This document shows positions 7,213 through 14,550 of a stretch of DNA of 64,000 nt, in pieces. Location: assembly GCF_022374935.2 (NCBI RefSeq), contig NZ_CP092430.2, positions 2,232,001 to 2,296,000 on the forward strand, in the 5' to 3' direction. A model generated the notes under the pieces. The model made no database searches. It was not told the DNA's origin and worked only from the letters and a program-made list of their open reading frames with translations. Numbering within the stretch: the first letter of the stretch is position 1; the number at the start of each line of letters is the position of its first letter. This DNA comes from Mycolicibacter virginiensis. Lineage in GTDB: Bacteria > Actinomycetota > Actinomycetes > Mycobacteriales > Mycobacteriaceae. Both the position numbers and the translations under genes were made by a program.

Positions 7213-7878
7213 TTGCAATTCGCTGGTCGGCGGCTTGTCGCTGCCCTCGCACTGCTTTTCGGCACGTGCTTACCCGCTGCCCCGCCCGCGGCTGCGATGG
7301 TGATCCTGGGCGGTGGGGCTGTCATCGTCGTCGACGGAAACAGCTACTGCACCTTGACCACGATCGGGCGTGATCGGGCCGGTGATGTGGTGGGCTTCAC
7401 CGGATCGCAGTGCGGTGGACCAGGGGCTGAGGTCGCGATCGCGGGAACAGATACGACCGTGGGCACCGTGGTGGCCGTCAACGGCAACCTTCGCTACGCG
7501 GTGATCAAGTTCGATGCGCCCGACCTGATTCCGGTGTCTGACTATGCCGGCACCGTGATCAACGGCATTGGTGCAGACCCGGTGGCCGGTTCGCTGGTGT
7601 GCAAGTGGGGACCTGCAACCCCTGGTATCTGCAATTCCGTTTGGCGTGACGGTTGGCCCGACGTGCCGATGGTTGGCCAATTTGAGGTGGGCGATGTAGG
7701 TGCCCCGGTAACGATGGACGGTCGTCTGGTCGGCCTGGTCTACGGCGGCAACCTCATCTATCGCGGCAGATACAGCCCACCAATGGAGGTCACATACGTG
7801 ACAAAATTCAGGGCGATCCTGGAGGACGTCAACGCCGGTGACGGACCGGGCAGCGGATTCGTGCCAATCGGAAGTTGA
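7213..7878 (+). CDS. Secreted chymotrypsin-fold protein lacking catalytic His and Ser (pseudoprotease)
   Basis: This is a 221-residue protein with a TTG start 8-9 nt after GGAGGGG. The signal peptide (VAALALLFGTCLPAAPPAAA) predicts Sec export. It aligns by eye with the Rv1815-like protein at 58254 in this window. Where that protein has FTAGHC (catalytic His) this one has FTGSQC, and where it has GDSGGPV (nucleophile Ser) this one has GDVGAPV. The fold-associated cysteines (NSYCTL, QCGG, LVCKWG, GICN) are kept. It is therefore probably a non-catalytic binding or structural protein on the cell surface. The next gene is a close tandem paralogue and shares the invented-looking C-terminus GPGSGFVPIGS. 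Confidence 0.8.
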   Translation: MQFAGRRLVAALALLFGTCLPAAPPAAAMVILGGGAVIVVDGNSYCTLTTIGRDRAGDVVGFTGSQCGGPGAEVAIAGTDTTVGTVVAVNGNLRYAVIKFDAPDLIPVSDYAGTVINGIGADPVAGSLVCKWGPATPGICNSVWRDGWPDVPMVGQFEVGDVGAPVTMDGRLVGLVYGGNLIYRGRYSPPMEVTYVTKFRAILEDVNAGDGPGSGFVPIGS

Positions 7879-7915
7879 TAGGGCCGTTCGTTCGATGAAC
7901 TTGAAGGGAAACGCC

Positions 7916-8581
7916 TTGCAGTTCGCTCGTTGGCGCCTCGCCCTCACCTTCGCACTTCTTTTCGGCACCGGATTACCGGTCGCCCCGCCCGCGGCTGCGA
8001 TGGTGATCCTGGGCGGTGGGGCCGCCATCGTCGTTGACGGAAACAGCTACTGCACCTTGACCACGATCGGGCGTGATCGGGCTGGTGACGTGGTGGGCTT
8101 CACCGGAGCGCAGTGCGGGGGACCAGGGGCTGCCGTCGCGGTCGTGGGAAGAGACTCCACGGTGGGCACCGTCGTGGCCGTCGACGGCGACCTTCGCTAC
8201 GCGCTGATCAAGTTCGATGCGCCCGACCTGATCCCGGTATCGGACTACGCCGGTATTGCGATCAATGGGTTAGGCCCAGAACCGCAGTTCGATTCGGCGG
8301 TGTGCAAGTGGGGACCTGCCACCCCTGGCCTCTGTGGCCGCATCACGACTCCCTTCGGGCCGCGGGTGAATCTGTTGGCGCAGTTTGACCCCGGTGATGT
8401 GGGCGCCCCGGTCACCATGGATGGCCTGCTGGTCGGCATGGTCTACGCGGGCGGCATGACGCTAGGCGGCAAGTATTCGCTTCCGAGGCCGCTGACGTAT
8501 TTGACGAAATTCAACGCAATCCTCGACGACGTCAACGCCAGCGAAGGACCCGGCAGCGGCTTCGTCCCGATCGGGAGCTGA
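7916..8581 (+). CDS. Second chymotrypsin-fold pseudoprotease, tandem paralogue
   Basis: The TTG at 7916 was chosen because it aligns with the TTG start of the upstream paralogue (both read LQFA.R) and follows GAAGGGA. ATG 7895 would add seven residues. The protein is 221 residues with the same signal peptide pattern. It is largely identical to the upstream protein through VILGGG, SYCTLTTIGRDRAGDVVGFT and KFDAPDLIPVSDYAG, and diverges around residues 140-160. Again His is replaced (FTGAQC) and Ser is replaced (GDVGAPV). The same loss in both copies suggests the ancestor was already inactive before the duplication. They probably form one operon, with 37 bp between them. Confidence 0.8.
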   Translation: MQFARWRLALTFALLFGTGLPVAPPAAAMVILGGGAAIVVDGNSYCTLTTIGRDRAGDVVGFTGAQCGGPGAAVAVVGRDSTVGTVVAVDGDLRYALIKFDAPDLIPVSDYAGIAINGLGPEPQFDSAVCKWGPATPGLCGRITTPFGPRVNLLAQFDPGDVGAPVTMDGLLVGMVYAGGMTLGGKYSLPRPLTYLTKFNAILDDVNASEGPGSGFVPIGS

Positions 8582-8590
8582 GCGGGAACG

Positions 8591-10792
8591 TTAGCGCTGA
8601 AGCGCATCGTCCTCGACCGCAATTGCGGTGGCAGTAACGGAAACCCAGGTGTTGTTGAGGGCAGCGGTCCCGGTGAACGTGTCCACCCGCGCCGGATCGT
8701 GTAGGTCGTTCACGTTGGCACCGGGCAGGGAGTCCGCGTGGCGCCAGCCCGTGTTGCGGTGCCCCCAGCCATGGGGGACCGAGACGGTGCCGGGCCGCAT
8801 GTCGTCGCTGATGTGCAGCGGAACTTCGATCTTGCCGATGTCGGAGGTGACCTGCACCGTGTCGCCCTCGGCAAGTCCGCGGTTCTTGGCGTCGTCGGGG
8901 TGCATGTGCAGCGTGCACTGGTTGGAGCCGCTGGTCATCGACGACACGTTGTGCAGCCATGAGTTGTTGCTGCGCAACTGGCGTCGTCCGATGAGCTGAA
9001 GGTCGTAGGCGCTTTCCGGGCCGGCTGGGCTGTCGAGCAAAGCGGCTGCGGCCGCGATGAACTCGTCCGGCGCGAGCTGGACCTTGCGATCGCGGGTGGC
9101 GATCACCTCCCGTAGCCGGGGGCGCAGCGGACCGAGGTCCAGTCCGCCGGCACTGTCGCGCAGTTGTCGCATCGATATGCCCTTACGGCCTTTACGGATC
9201 CAGCCGTAAGGGCCGGTCGCCAGGGAGATTGCGGCCATGCGCAGCGGATTAATCGCTGCGACCAGGCGCTCACGCCCCGGTGCGACCATCGTGCGTATCG
9301 GCGTCGGAAGCAGCTCCAGCATCAGCAGGCTCAGGATCTCCCAGTCGTCTTTGGCGCCCGCCGGTGGCTCGAAGGTTCGATGCTGGTACCGAATGTTGTT
9401 GCGCACGCTGAAGACCGGGAGTAGCAGTCCGACGTCTTCGCGTTCCAGCGGTGAAGCCGGCGGCAAGATGTAGTCCGCGTGGCGGCTGGTCTCGGTGACG
9501 TACATGTCTATCGCCACGTACAGATCCAGCGAGGCCATGGCCTGGTCCAGGCGCCCCTTTTGCGGGATCGAGGACACCGGGTTCCCGGCGCAGGTGATCA
9601 TCGCCTTGATCTGGCCCTCGCCCGCGGCGAGGATCTCGTCGGCCATGACGACCGCGGGAAGTTCACCCCGGAACGACTTGTAGTGCCCAGACCGGTCTGT
9701 CCACGCGCCGTAGCCCGCCGGAATGTACTTCGCCACACGTGGTACGTCGGCCGCCGGGGTGGAGAACATGGTGCCGCCGGCTCGGTCCAGGTTGCCGGTG
9801 ACGGCATTGATGACCATGACCAGCCAGCTCACCAGCGTCCCGGTTTCTTGATGGCAGATGCCGATCCGGCAGTAGAGCGCCGCCGAATCCGCCGCCGCAT
9901 GGTCACGGGCCAGGGCGTAGATCGTCTGGGCGTCGACGCCGGCGCGTGCGGCGACGGCCTCGGGGCTGGCGTCGGCGACCAAGCGGCGCAGTTGGGGCAG
10001 GCCCACCGACTGGCGGGCAATCGCCGCTGTGTCGCAGAGGTTTTCGTTGATCAAGACATGCAGCATGCCCAGCAGGAGATAGAGGTCACCACCGGGTCGC
10101 ACCGCGACATGTGCGTCAGCCAGCTTTGCCGTCTCGGTGCGACGTGGGTCGATCACGACGACGGTCCCGCCGCGATCGCGCACTGCTTTGATGCGTCGTT
10201 TGGCCCCGGGCATGACCGACAGCGATCCATTGGACACGGCTGGATTGGCGCCGAGAATCACCAGGCGCTGTGTTCGGTCGATGTCGGTGATCGGGATCAG
10301 CACGTTGGAGCCGAACACTTTCCAGGCTGCGAACTCGTGCGGCATCTGATCGATGCTCGATGCGGAGAAGAAGTTGGGAGTCATCAGGGCCGCGCGCAGC
10401 AGCAGGCCGTAGATCGCTGCGGAACTGTGCGCAGCGGGGTTGCCGAGGTACATCCCCACGGCCTGTTTGCCGTGTACTTTGCGGATCCGGCGCAGCCGGG
10501 TGCCGATGTCGGTAAGGGCTTCTGGCCAGCTCACCGGTTCGAAGGCGTCGCCGACTCGCCGCATCGGCGTACGCAGGCGGTCGGGATCGTCGTGCAATCC
10601 GCCCATCGCGGTTGCCTTCGGACAGATGTATCCGTGTGAGAAGACGTCGTCGGGGTTGCCCTGAATACGACTGACTTTGGCGTCGGTCACTGTGATCCGA
10701 ATGCCGCAGTGGGCCTCACACAGCGTGCACTGACTGGTATGTGTGGTGCTCGCGCCCCGAGAATCCGACAGGGGCAGATCGACGGTCGTCAT
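8591..10792 (-). CDS. Molybdopterin (bis-MGD) oxidoreductase, 4Fe-4S containing
   Basis: The protein has 733 residues. The ATG at 10792 follows GGAGA; an ATG 12 nt earlier lacks a binding site. Near the N-terminus CTLCEAHCGIRI plus a later YICPKA supply the CxxCxxxC...C ligands of a 4Fe-4S cluster, as in formate-dehydrogenase and nitrate-reductase type enzymes. Further on are PHEFAAWKVFGSN and AGGTMFSTPA-type segments of the molybdopterin domains. The C-terminal domain has SNNSWLHNV and VTSDIGKIEVPL, the dinucleotide-binding barrel. It should be a cytoplasmic oxidoreductase (no Tat signal is seen). No subunit or electron-carrier gene is adjacent, so the substrate cannot be assigned. Confidence 0.9.
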   Translation of the reverse strand: MTTVDLPLSDSRGASTTHTSQCTLCEAHCGIRITVTDAKVSRIQGNPDDVFSHGYICPKATAMGGLHDDPDRLRTPMRRVGDAFEPVSWPEALTDIGTRLRRIRKVHGKQAVGMYLGNPAAHSSAAIYGLLLRAALMTPNFFSASSIDQMPHEFAAWKVFGSNVLIPITDIDRTQRLVILGANPAVSNGSLSVMPGAKRRIKAVRDRGGTVVVIDPRRTETAKLADAHVAVRPGGDLYLLLGMLHVLINENLCDTAAIARQSVGLPQLRRLVADASPEAVAARAGVDAQTIYALARDHAAADSAALYCRIGICHQETGTLVSWLVMVINAVTGNLDRAGGTMFSTPAADVPRVAKYIPAGYGAWTDRSGHYKSFRGELPAVVMADEILAAGEGQIKAMITCAGNPVSSIPQKGRLDQAMASLDLYVAIDMYVTETSRHADYILPPASPLEREDVGLLLPVFSVRNNIRYQHRTFEPPAGAKDDWEILSLLMLELLPTPIRTMVAPGRERLVAAINPLRMAAISLATGPYGWIRKGRKGISMRQLRDSAGGLDLGPLRPRLREVIATRDRKVQLAPDEFIAAAAALLDSPAGPESAYDLQLIGRRQLRSNNSWLHNVSSMTSGSNQCTLHMHPDDAKNRGLAEGDTVQVTSDIGKIEVPLHISDDMRPGTVSVPHGWGHRNTGWRHADSLPGANVNDLHDPARVDTFTGTAALNNTWVSVTATAIAVEDDALQR

Positions 10793-10941
10793 TGGTGTCT
10801 CCATCCGCGGCAGTCATCGCGCCTTGGCGTAAATCACGATCCCCCTGCTCGTGCTGTTGCCGTGGGCGCACCGATGAGGATTCTGGCATCCCAGCTGCCC
10901 ACATCGTCGGGGATTCCGGCCGCCGGTGAACAACTCCGTCA

Positions 10942-10970
10942 TTGACCCGAGCCCAGAGGCCCCCTAGACT
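10942..10970 (+). promoter_or_regulatory. SigA-type promoter for the MpaB-family gene
   Basis: TTGACC (10942-10947) and TAGACT (10965-10970) are separated by exactly 17 bp. The predicted start near 10977 leaves about 53 nt of leader before GTG 11030, which carries a GGGAG ribosome site. This argues against the earlier ATG at 10988. Confidence 0.6.
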
Positions 10971-11029
10971 TCCGATACTGATAACGCATGTTGTCAGAAG
11001 TGGTCAACGATGACTGGGAGTGCGCGCGC

Positions 11030-12031
11030 GTGAGTCAAGACATGTCGGAAACCTGCCCCGCGGCCAGTGAAACGCCGATCGCCGCCGGTTGCCCGGTGAG
11101 CAGCAATGGCTACGACGCGATCCCGCTGGGCCCTGACTCGCTGACCTGGAAGTACTTCGGCCAATGGACCGGTTTGTTCCAGGGGACCTGGGCCGGGTCC
11201 ATGCAGAACATGCACCCGCAGCTTGGTGCCGCCGTCAAAGAGCACTCGATCTTCTTCATCGAGCGCATCCCGCGGCTGATGCGGTCGATCTACCCGATCG
11301 GTGGCGTGGTGTTCGACGGCTACCGTGCGCCGCAGACCGGCGCCGAGGTCCGCGATTACCACATCGGCATCAAGGGGGTGGACGAGCAGGGGCGCCGCTA
11401 CAGCGCGCTGAACCCCGACGTCTTCTACTGGGCGCACGCAACTTTCTTCAAGTCGACCCTGCTGGCCGCCGAGAAGTTCGCCGGCGGACTGACCGAGGCC
11501 GACAAGCGTCAGCTGTTCGACGAGCACGTGCAGTGGTACCGGATGTACGGCATGAGCATGCGCCCCGTGCCCAAGTCTTGGGAGGAGTTCCAAGAGTACT
11601 GGGATCACATGTGCAACAACGTCTTGGAGAACAACTGGGCCGCCCGTGAGGTCATGGACCTGTCGACCATGCCCAAACACCCGTCACTGGAATGGATTCC
11701 GGACTGGCTGTGGGCGCTGAACCTCAAGGTCGGCCAGCGCTTCCTGACGTTCATGACCGTGGCGCTGTATGACCCGCCGGTGCGCGAACTCATGGGCTAC
11801 ACCTGGTCTGCGCGCCAGGAGCGTCTGCACGGGTATGTCTGCAAGGCGATCACCTTCGTCTCCAAGTACGGCCCCAAGCGTGCCCTGATGCATCCGCGCA
11901 AGCGGTCGGCGCTGGACCGGGCCTCGGGCCGGCTTCCGGTGGACGCACCCCTGGTGCAGACCCCGGCACGCAACCTGCCGCCGGTGGACTACCGCAACGA
12001 CCCGCACTTCTACTGCCCGAAGGTCGACTGA
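11030..12031 (+). CDS. MpaB-family oxygenase (DUF2236)
   Basis: The protein has 333 residues from GTG 11030. It has the heme-binding oxygenase/latex-clearing-like fold known as MpaB or DUF2236: a long FERIPRLM-type helix (IFFIERIPRLMRSIYPIGGV), then DYHIGIKGVDEQGRRYSALN with a YWAHATFF motif whose His is the usual heme ligand, and DEHVQWYRMYGMSMRPVPKS. These proteins oxidise diverse substrates in mycobacteria and most are uncharacterised. The gene is monocistronic and read divergently from the molybdoenzyme. A start at ATG 10988 would add 14 residues. Confidence 0.85.
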   Translation: MSQDMSETCPAASETPIAAGCPVSSNGYDAIPLGPDSLTWKYFGQWTGLFQGTWAGSMQNMHPQLGAAVKEHSIFFIERIPRLMRSIYPIGGVVFDGYRAPQTGAEVRDYHIGIKGVDEQGRRYSALNPDVFYWAHATFFKSTLLAAEKFAGGLTEADKRQLFDEHVQWYRMYGMSMRPVPKSWEEFQEYWDHMCNNVLENNWAAREVMDLSTMPKHPSLEWIPDWLWALNLKVGQRFLTFMTVALYDPPVRELMGYTWSARQERLHGYVCKAITFVSKYGPKRALMHPRKRSALDRASGRLPVDAPLVQTPARNLPPVDYRNDPHFYCPKVD

Positions 12032-12053
12032 CCCGCGCTGAAGTGCCCAGGGC

Positions 12054-13187
12054 TCAGGCGAATCTTCCCGGGTTCGCCGTGACAGCCCGGTGCAGCGTCG
12101 GCCGGTTGGCCCGGTAGGCCTGCACCACGGGGGCGAGCTCGTGGGGGCTGGCCCCGTGCATGATCACCGAGTGCACACCCAGGTCGAACTGCCGGGCGAT
12201 GGTGCTCGCGCAGTCGCGGGCCGAACCGGCTGCCACCGCTGCCAACCATTCGGCGGGAATCAGCTCGGCGATCCGCTGCAGCGTCTCGTATGAGGCGCTG
12301 GCGTCGATCGGCCCGGCGGTAGCCGCGTCGGTGAACAGGTCGGACTGCCGGATCCGCTCCCACACCTGCGGATCCCAGCCGTTGGCGGAGACCAGCACGT
12401 CAGGGTAGGCCTGCAGATAGGTCGCCAGGCGGCCGACTCCGCGGCGCAGCTGGTCGTCCTGCGACAGCGAGTCGCACACCGTGGCCAGGCAGGCCCAGAT
12501 GCGGATGCTGTCGGGGTCACGGCCCGCACGTTCGGCGCCGCGGCGCACCGCCGCCACCGACGCCGCGGTCGCGTCGTCGGAGAAGAAGGTGTGTAGCACA
12601 ACGAAATCGGCGATCTCGCCGGCGAGTTCCATGGTCTTGGGGCCGACGGCGACCAAACCGATCGGTGGCCCCTCGCCCAAGCCGTTCGCGTGGCGCAGCA
12701 TCGGCCACTTTCCGGCTGGTCCGTCGTGATTGAAGATCGTCTCGCCGGCCCACAGCCGGCGCAAGATGGAAAAGAAGTCGCGTAGCCGAGCCGCGGTCAC
12801 CACCGGCAGGCCGATCGCCGGCCAGTACCCGGCCATGCCGCGGCCGAACGCCATCGCGAAACGGCCCTCGGTCAGCGCGTGCATGGTCGATCCCACGGTT
12901 GCGGTCACGGTGGGGTGGCGCGTGTGGTGGTTGGTCGACGGGGCGATGCCCAAGCTGGAGCTGCAGCCCGCCACGGCGCCGCTGAGCACCGCGGGGTCTT
13001 TCACGGTGAAGCGTTCCCCGATATGGCACGAACCCAGGCCGAGCGCATCGGCCTCTCGGGCTTCGGGCAGCACCACCCGAGCATCCGCCGGATGCCGGGT
13101 GACGGCGTAGTAGCCGAGTTCGTTCAGTTGGATGTCGGTGCCAGCTGCGCTCGACGGGCCGGTGACCAGCGGTGCGGTGCGATTCAT
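12054..13187 (-). CDS. Luciferase-like F420-dependent oxidoreductase
   Basis: This is a 377-residue (beta/alpha)8 enzyme of the LLM class. Early motifs are ELGYYAVTRHPADA and LGSCHIGERF. The central block LGIAPSTNHHTRHPTVTATV with GRFAMAFGRGMAGYW is typical of mycobacterial F420-dependent members. LPVVTAARLRDFFSILRRLW follows, and a conserved GLVAVGPKTMELAGEIAD closes the cofactor site. It probably uses F420H2 to reduce or oxidise an unknown substrate in the cytoplasm. The gene converges on the MpaB-family gene with a 22-bp gap. Confidence 0.85.
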   Translation of the reverse strand: MNRTAPLVTGPSSAAGTDIQLNELGYYAVTRHPADARVVLPEAREADALGLGSCHIGERFTVKDPAVLSGAVAGCSSSLGIAPSTNHHTRHPTVTATVGSTMHALTEGRFAMAFGRGMAGYWPAIGLPVVTAARLRDFFSILRRLWAGETIFNHDGPAGKWPMLRHANGLGEGPPIGLVAVGPKTMELAGEIADFVVLHTFFSDDATAASVAAVRRGAERAGRDPDSIRIWACLATVCDSLSQDDQLRRGVGRLATYLQAYPDVLVSANGWDPQVWERIRQSDLFTDAATAGPIDASASYETLQRIAELIPAEWLAAVAAGSARDCASTIARQFDLGVHSVIMHGASPHELAPVVQAYRANRPTLHRAVTANPGRFA

Positions 13188-13247
13188 CCCGCAATTACAC
13201 TACGGTGAGTAGCGTTATACAAGCGGTCCGTCGAAGGTTCCCACCCT

Positions 13248-13748
13248 TCAGCTGTTCAGTGACCACACCGAGTAGTTCAGCGCGGTGGCGAACAGGATCC
13301 ATCCGAAATACGGCAGCAGCAGCAATGCCGCCGAGCGCTGCGCCTTCCAGAACGCCGCGATGGTGACTGCCACGGCGACGTCGAGCATCAGGATGTCGAC
13401 CAACGCCAGGCCCCGCCAACCCAGTCCGAAGAACAACGGCGACCACAACAGGTTCAAGACCAGCTGCACGCCGTAGGCGATGATCGCGGGATTGGTCCAC
13501 CGCGGGTCCGCTCGCCAGACGAGCCAGGCCGCGACCGCCATCAGCAGATAAAGCGCACTCCACACCGGACCGAACAGGTAGCTCGGCGGTGCCCAGCTCG
13601 GTTGCGCGAGCTTCCCGTAGTCGGCCGCGGCATCGGCCGAGGCGAGCCCGCCGAGGGTGGCGACGATGATGACGAGCCCAATCGAGACCAGGAATGCGGC
13701 GAGGTGTTGGGAATTCGGCTGCTGCGTTTTCGGCGAGATCGCGCCCAT
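13248..13748 (-). CDS. tspO: TspO/MBR family membrane protein
   Basis: The protein has 166 residues and five predicted transmembrane helices. It shows the family signatures LAQPSWAPPSYLFGPVWSALY, NLLWSPLFFGLGWRGLALVD and the terminal LPYFGWILFATALNYSVW (Trp-rich helices that bind tetrapyrroles and steroids). It is of normal family length with an extra ~25 residues of N-terminal tail. The bacterial protein is implicated in porphyrin handling and stress. It sits between an LLM oxidoreductase on the same strand and a divergent DJ-1/PfpI gene. Confidence 0.92.
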   Translation of the reverse strand: MGAISPKTQQPNSQHLAAFLVSIGLVIIVATLGGLASADAAADYGKLAQPSWAPPSYLFGPVWSALYLLMAVAAWLVWRADPRWTNPAIIAYGVQLVLNLLWSPLFFGLGWRGLALVDILMLDVAVAVTIAAFWKAQRSAALLLLPYFGWILFATALNYSVWSLNS

Positions 13749-13824
13749 CTAGTCACCCTAAAACTGAAACGCAGACCTGGCCAGTTCGCTGGCGCCGCCC
13801 GGGCACCAGGGGAATCCTGGGGAG

Positions 13825-14514
13825 ATGACCAAGCGCATCCTCAACGTCGTCTCCAACGTCGCCCACTACGACGACCCGGCCGAGCCGACTGGGTTGTGGC
13901 TCTCGGAGCTGACGCACGCCTATCAGGTCTTCGCCGACGCGGGCTACCGACAGACGATCGTCAGCCCAAAGGGCGGGCAATCGCCGCTGGAACCACGTTC
14001 GCTGAAATTCCCCAACTTCGATAAGACCGCCAAGGCGTGGAAGGCCGACAACACGAAGATGGCGCTGCTGGCCGGTACCGCCGCACCCGGGGAGATCAAC
14101 GCTGTGGACTATGACGCGATCTACTTCACCGGTGGGCACGCCGTCATGTATGACTTCCCCTACAGCGAAGGCCTGCAACGCATCACCCGCGAGATCTTCG
14201 AGAACGGGGGAGTGGTGTCCTCGGTCTGCCACGGCTATTGCGGCCTGCTCAACACCACCCTCTCCGACGGCTCGCTTTTGGTCGCCGGGCGCAAGCTCAC
14301 CGGATTCGCCTGGTCGGAAGAGGTACTGGCCCGCGTCAACAAGCTGGTGCCCTACAACGCCGAAGCGGAGATGAAGAAACGCGGCGCCCACTACGGCAAA
14401 GGCCTGATCCCGTTCGCCTCGCACGTCGTCGTCGACGGCCGGCTGGTCACCGGCCAGAATCCGGGATCGGCCAAGGCGACCGCCAAAAAGATCGTCGCCG
14501 TGCTGGGCAGATGA
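13825..14514 (+). CDS. DJ-1/PfpI family protein (type 1 glutamine amidotransferase-like)
   Basis: The protein has 229 residues, with GGGGAG just before the ATG. Key features are DYDAIYFTGGHAVMYDFP (the acidic residue and HxG loop), GGVVSSVCHGYCGLLN (nucleophile elbow, Cys at about 135) and TGFAWSEEVLARV. This layout matches the HchA/Hsp31 and yeast-Hsp31-like branch, whose members act as glyoxalase III, deglycase or chaperone. It is cytoplasmic. A stress role is plausible, but the substrate is not readable from sequence. Confidence 0.88.
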   Translation: MTKRILNVVSNVAHYDDPAEPTGLWLSELTHAYQVFADAGYRQTIVSPKGGQSPLEPRSLKFPNFDKTAKAWKADNTKMALLAGTAAPGEINAVDYDAIYFTGGHAVMYDFPYSEGLQRITREIFENGGVVSSVCHGYCGLLNTTLSDGSLLVAGRKLTGFAWSEEVLARVNKLVPYNAEAEMKKRGAHYGKGLIPFASHVVVDGRLVTGQNPGSAKATAKKIVAVLGR

Positions 14515-14550
14515 CGCCCTCGCCGGTCCGCGGCCCCCCACACCAGTAAA

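Noticed and set aside
5254..7218. 654-residue Ala/Thr-rich reading frame on the minus strand
   Set aside because: It is the complement of the PGRS repeats; GGxGG codons read backwards give long stop-free Ala/Thr/Pro frames. It has no domain or ribosome site.
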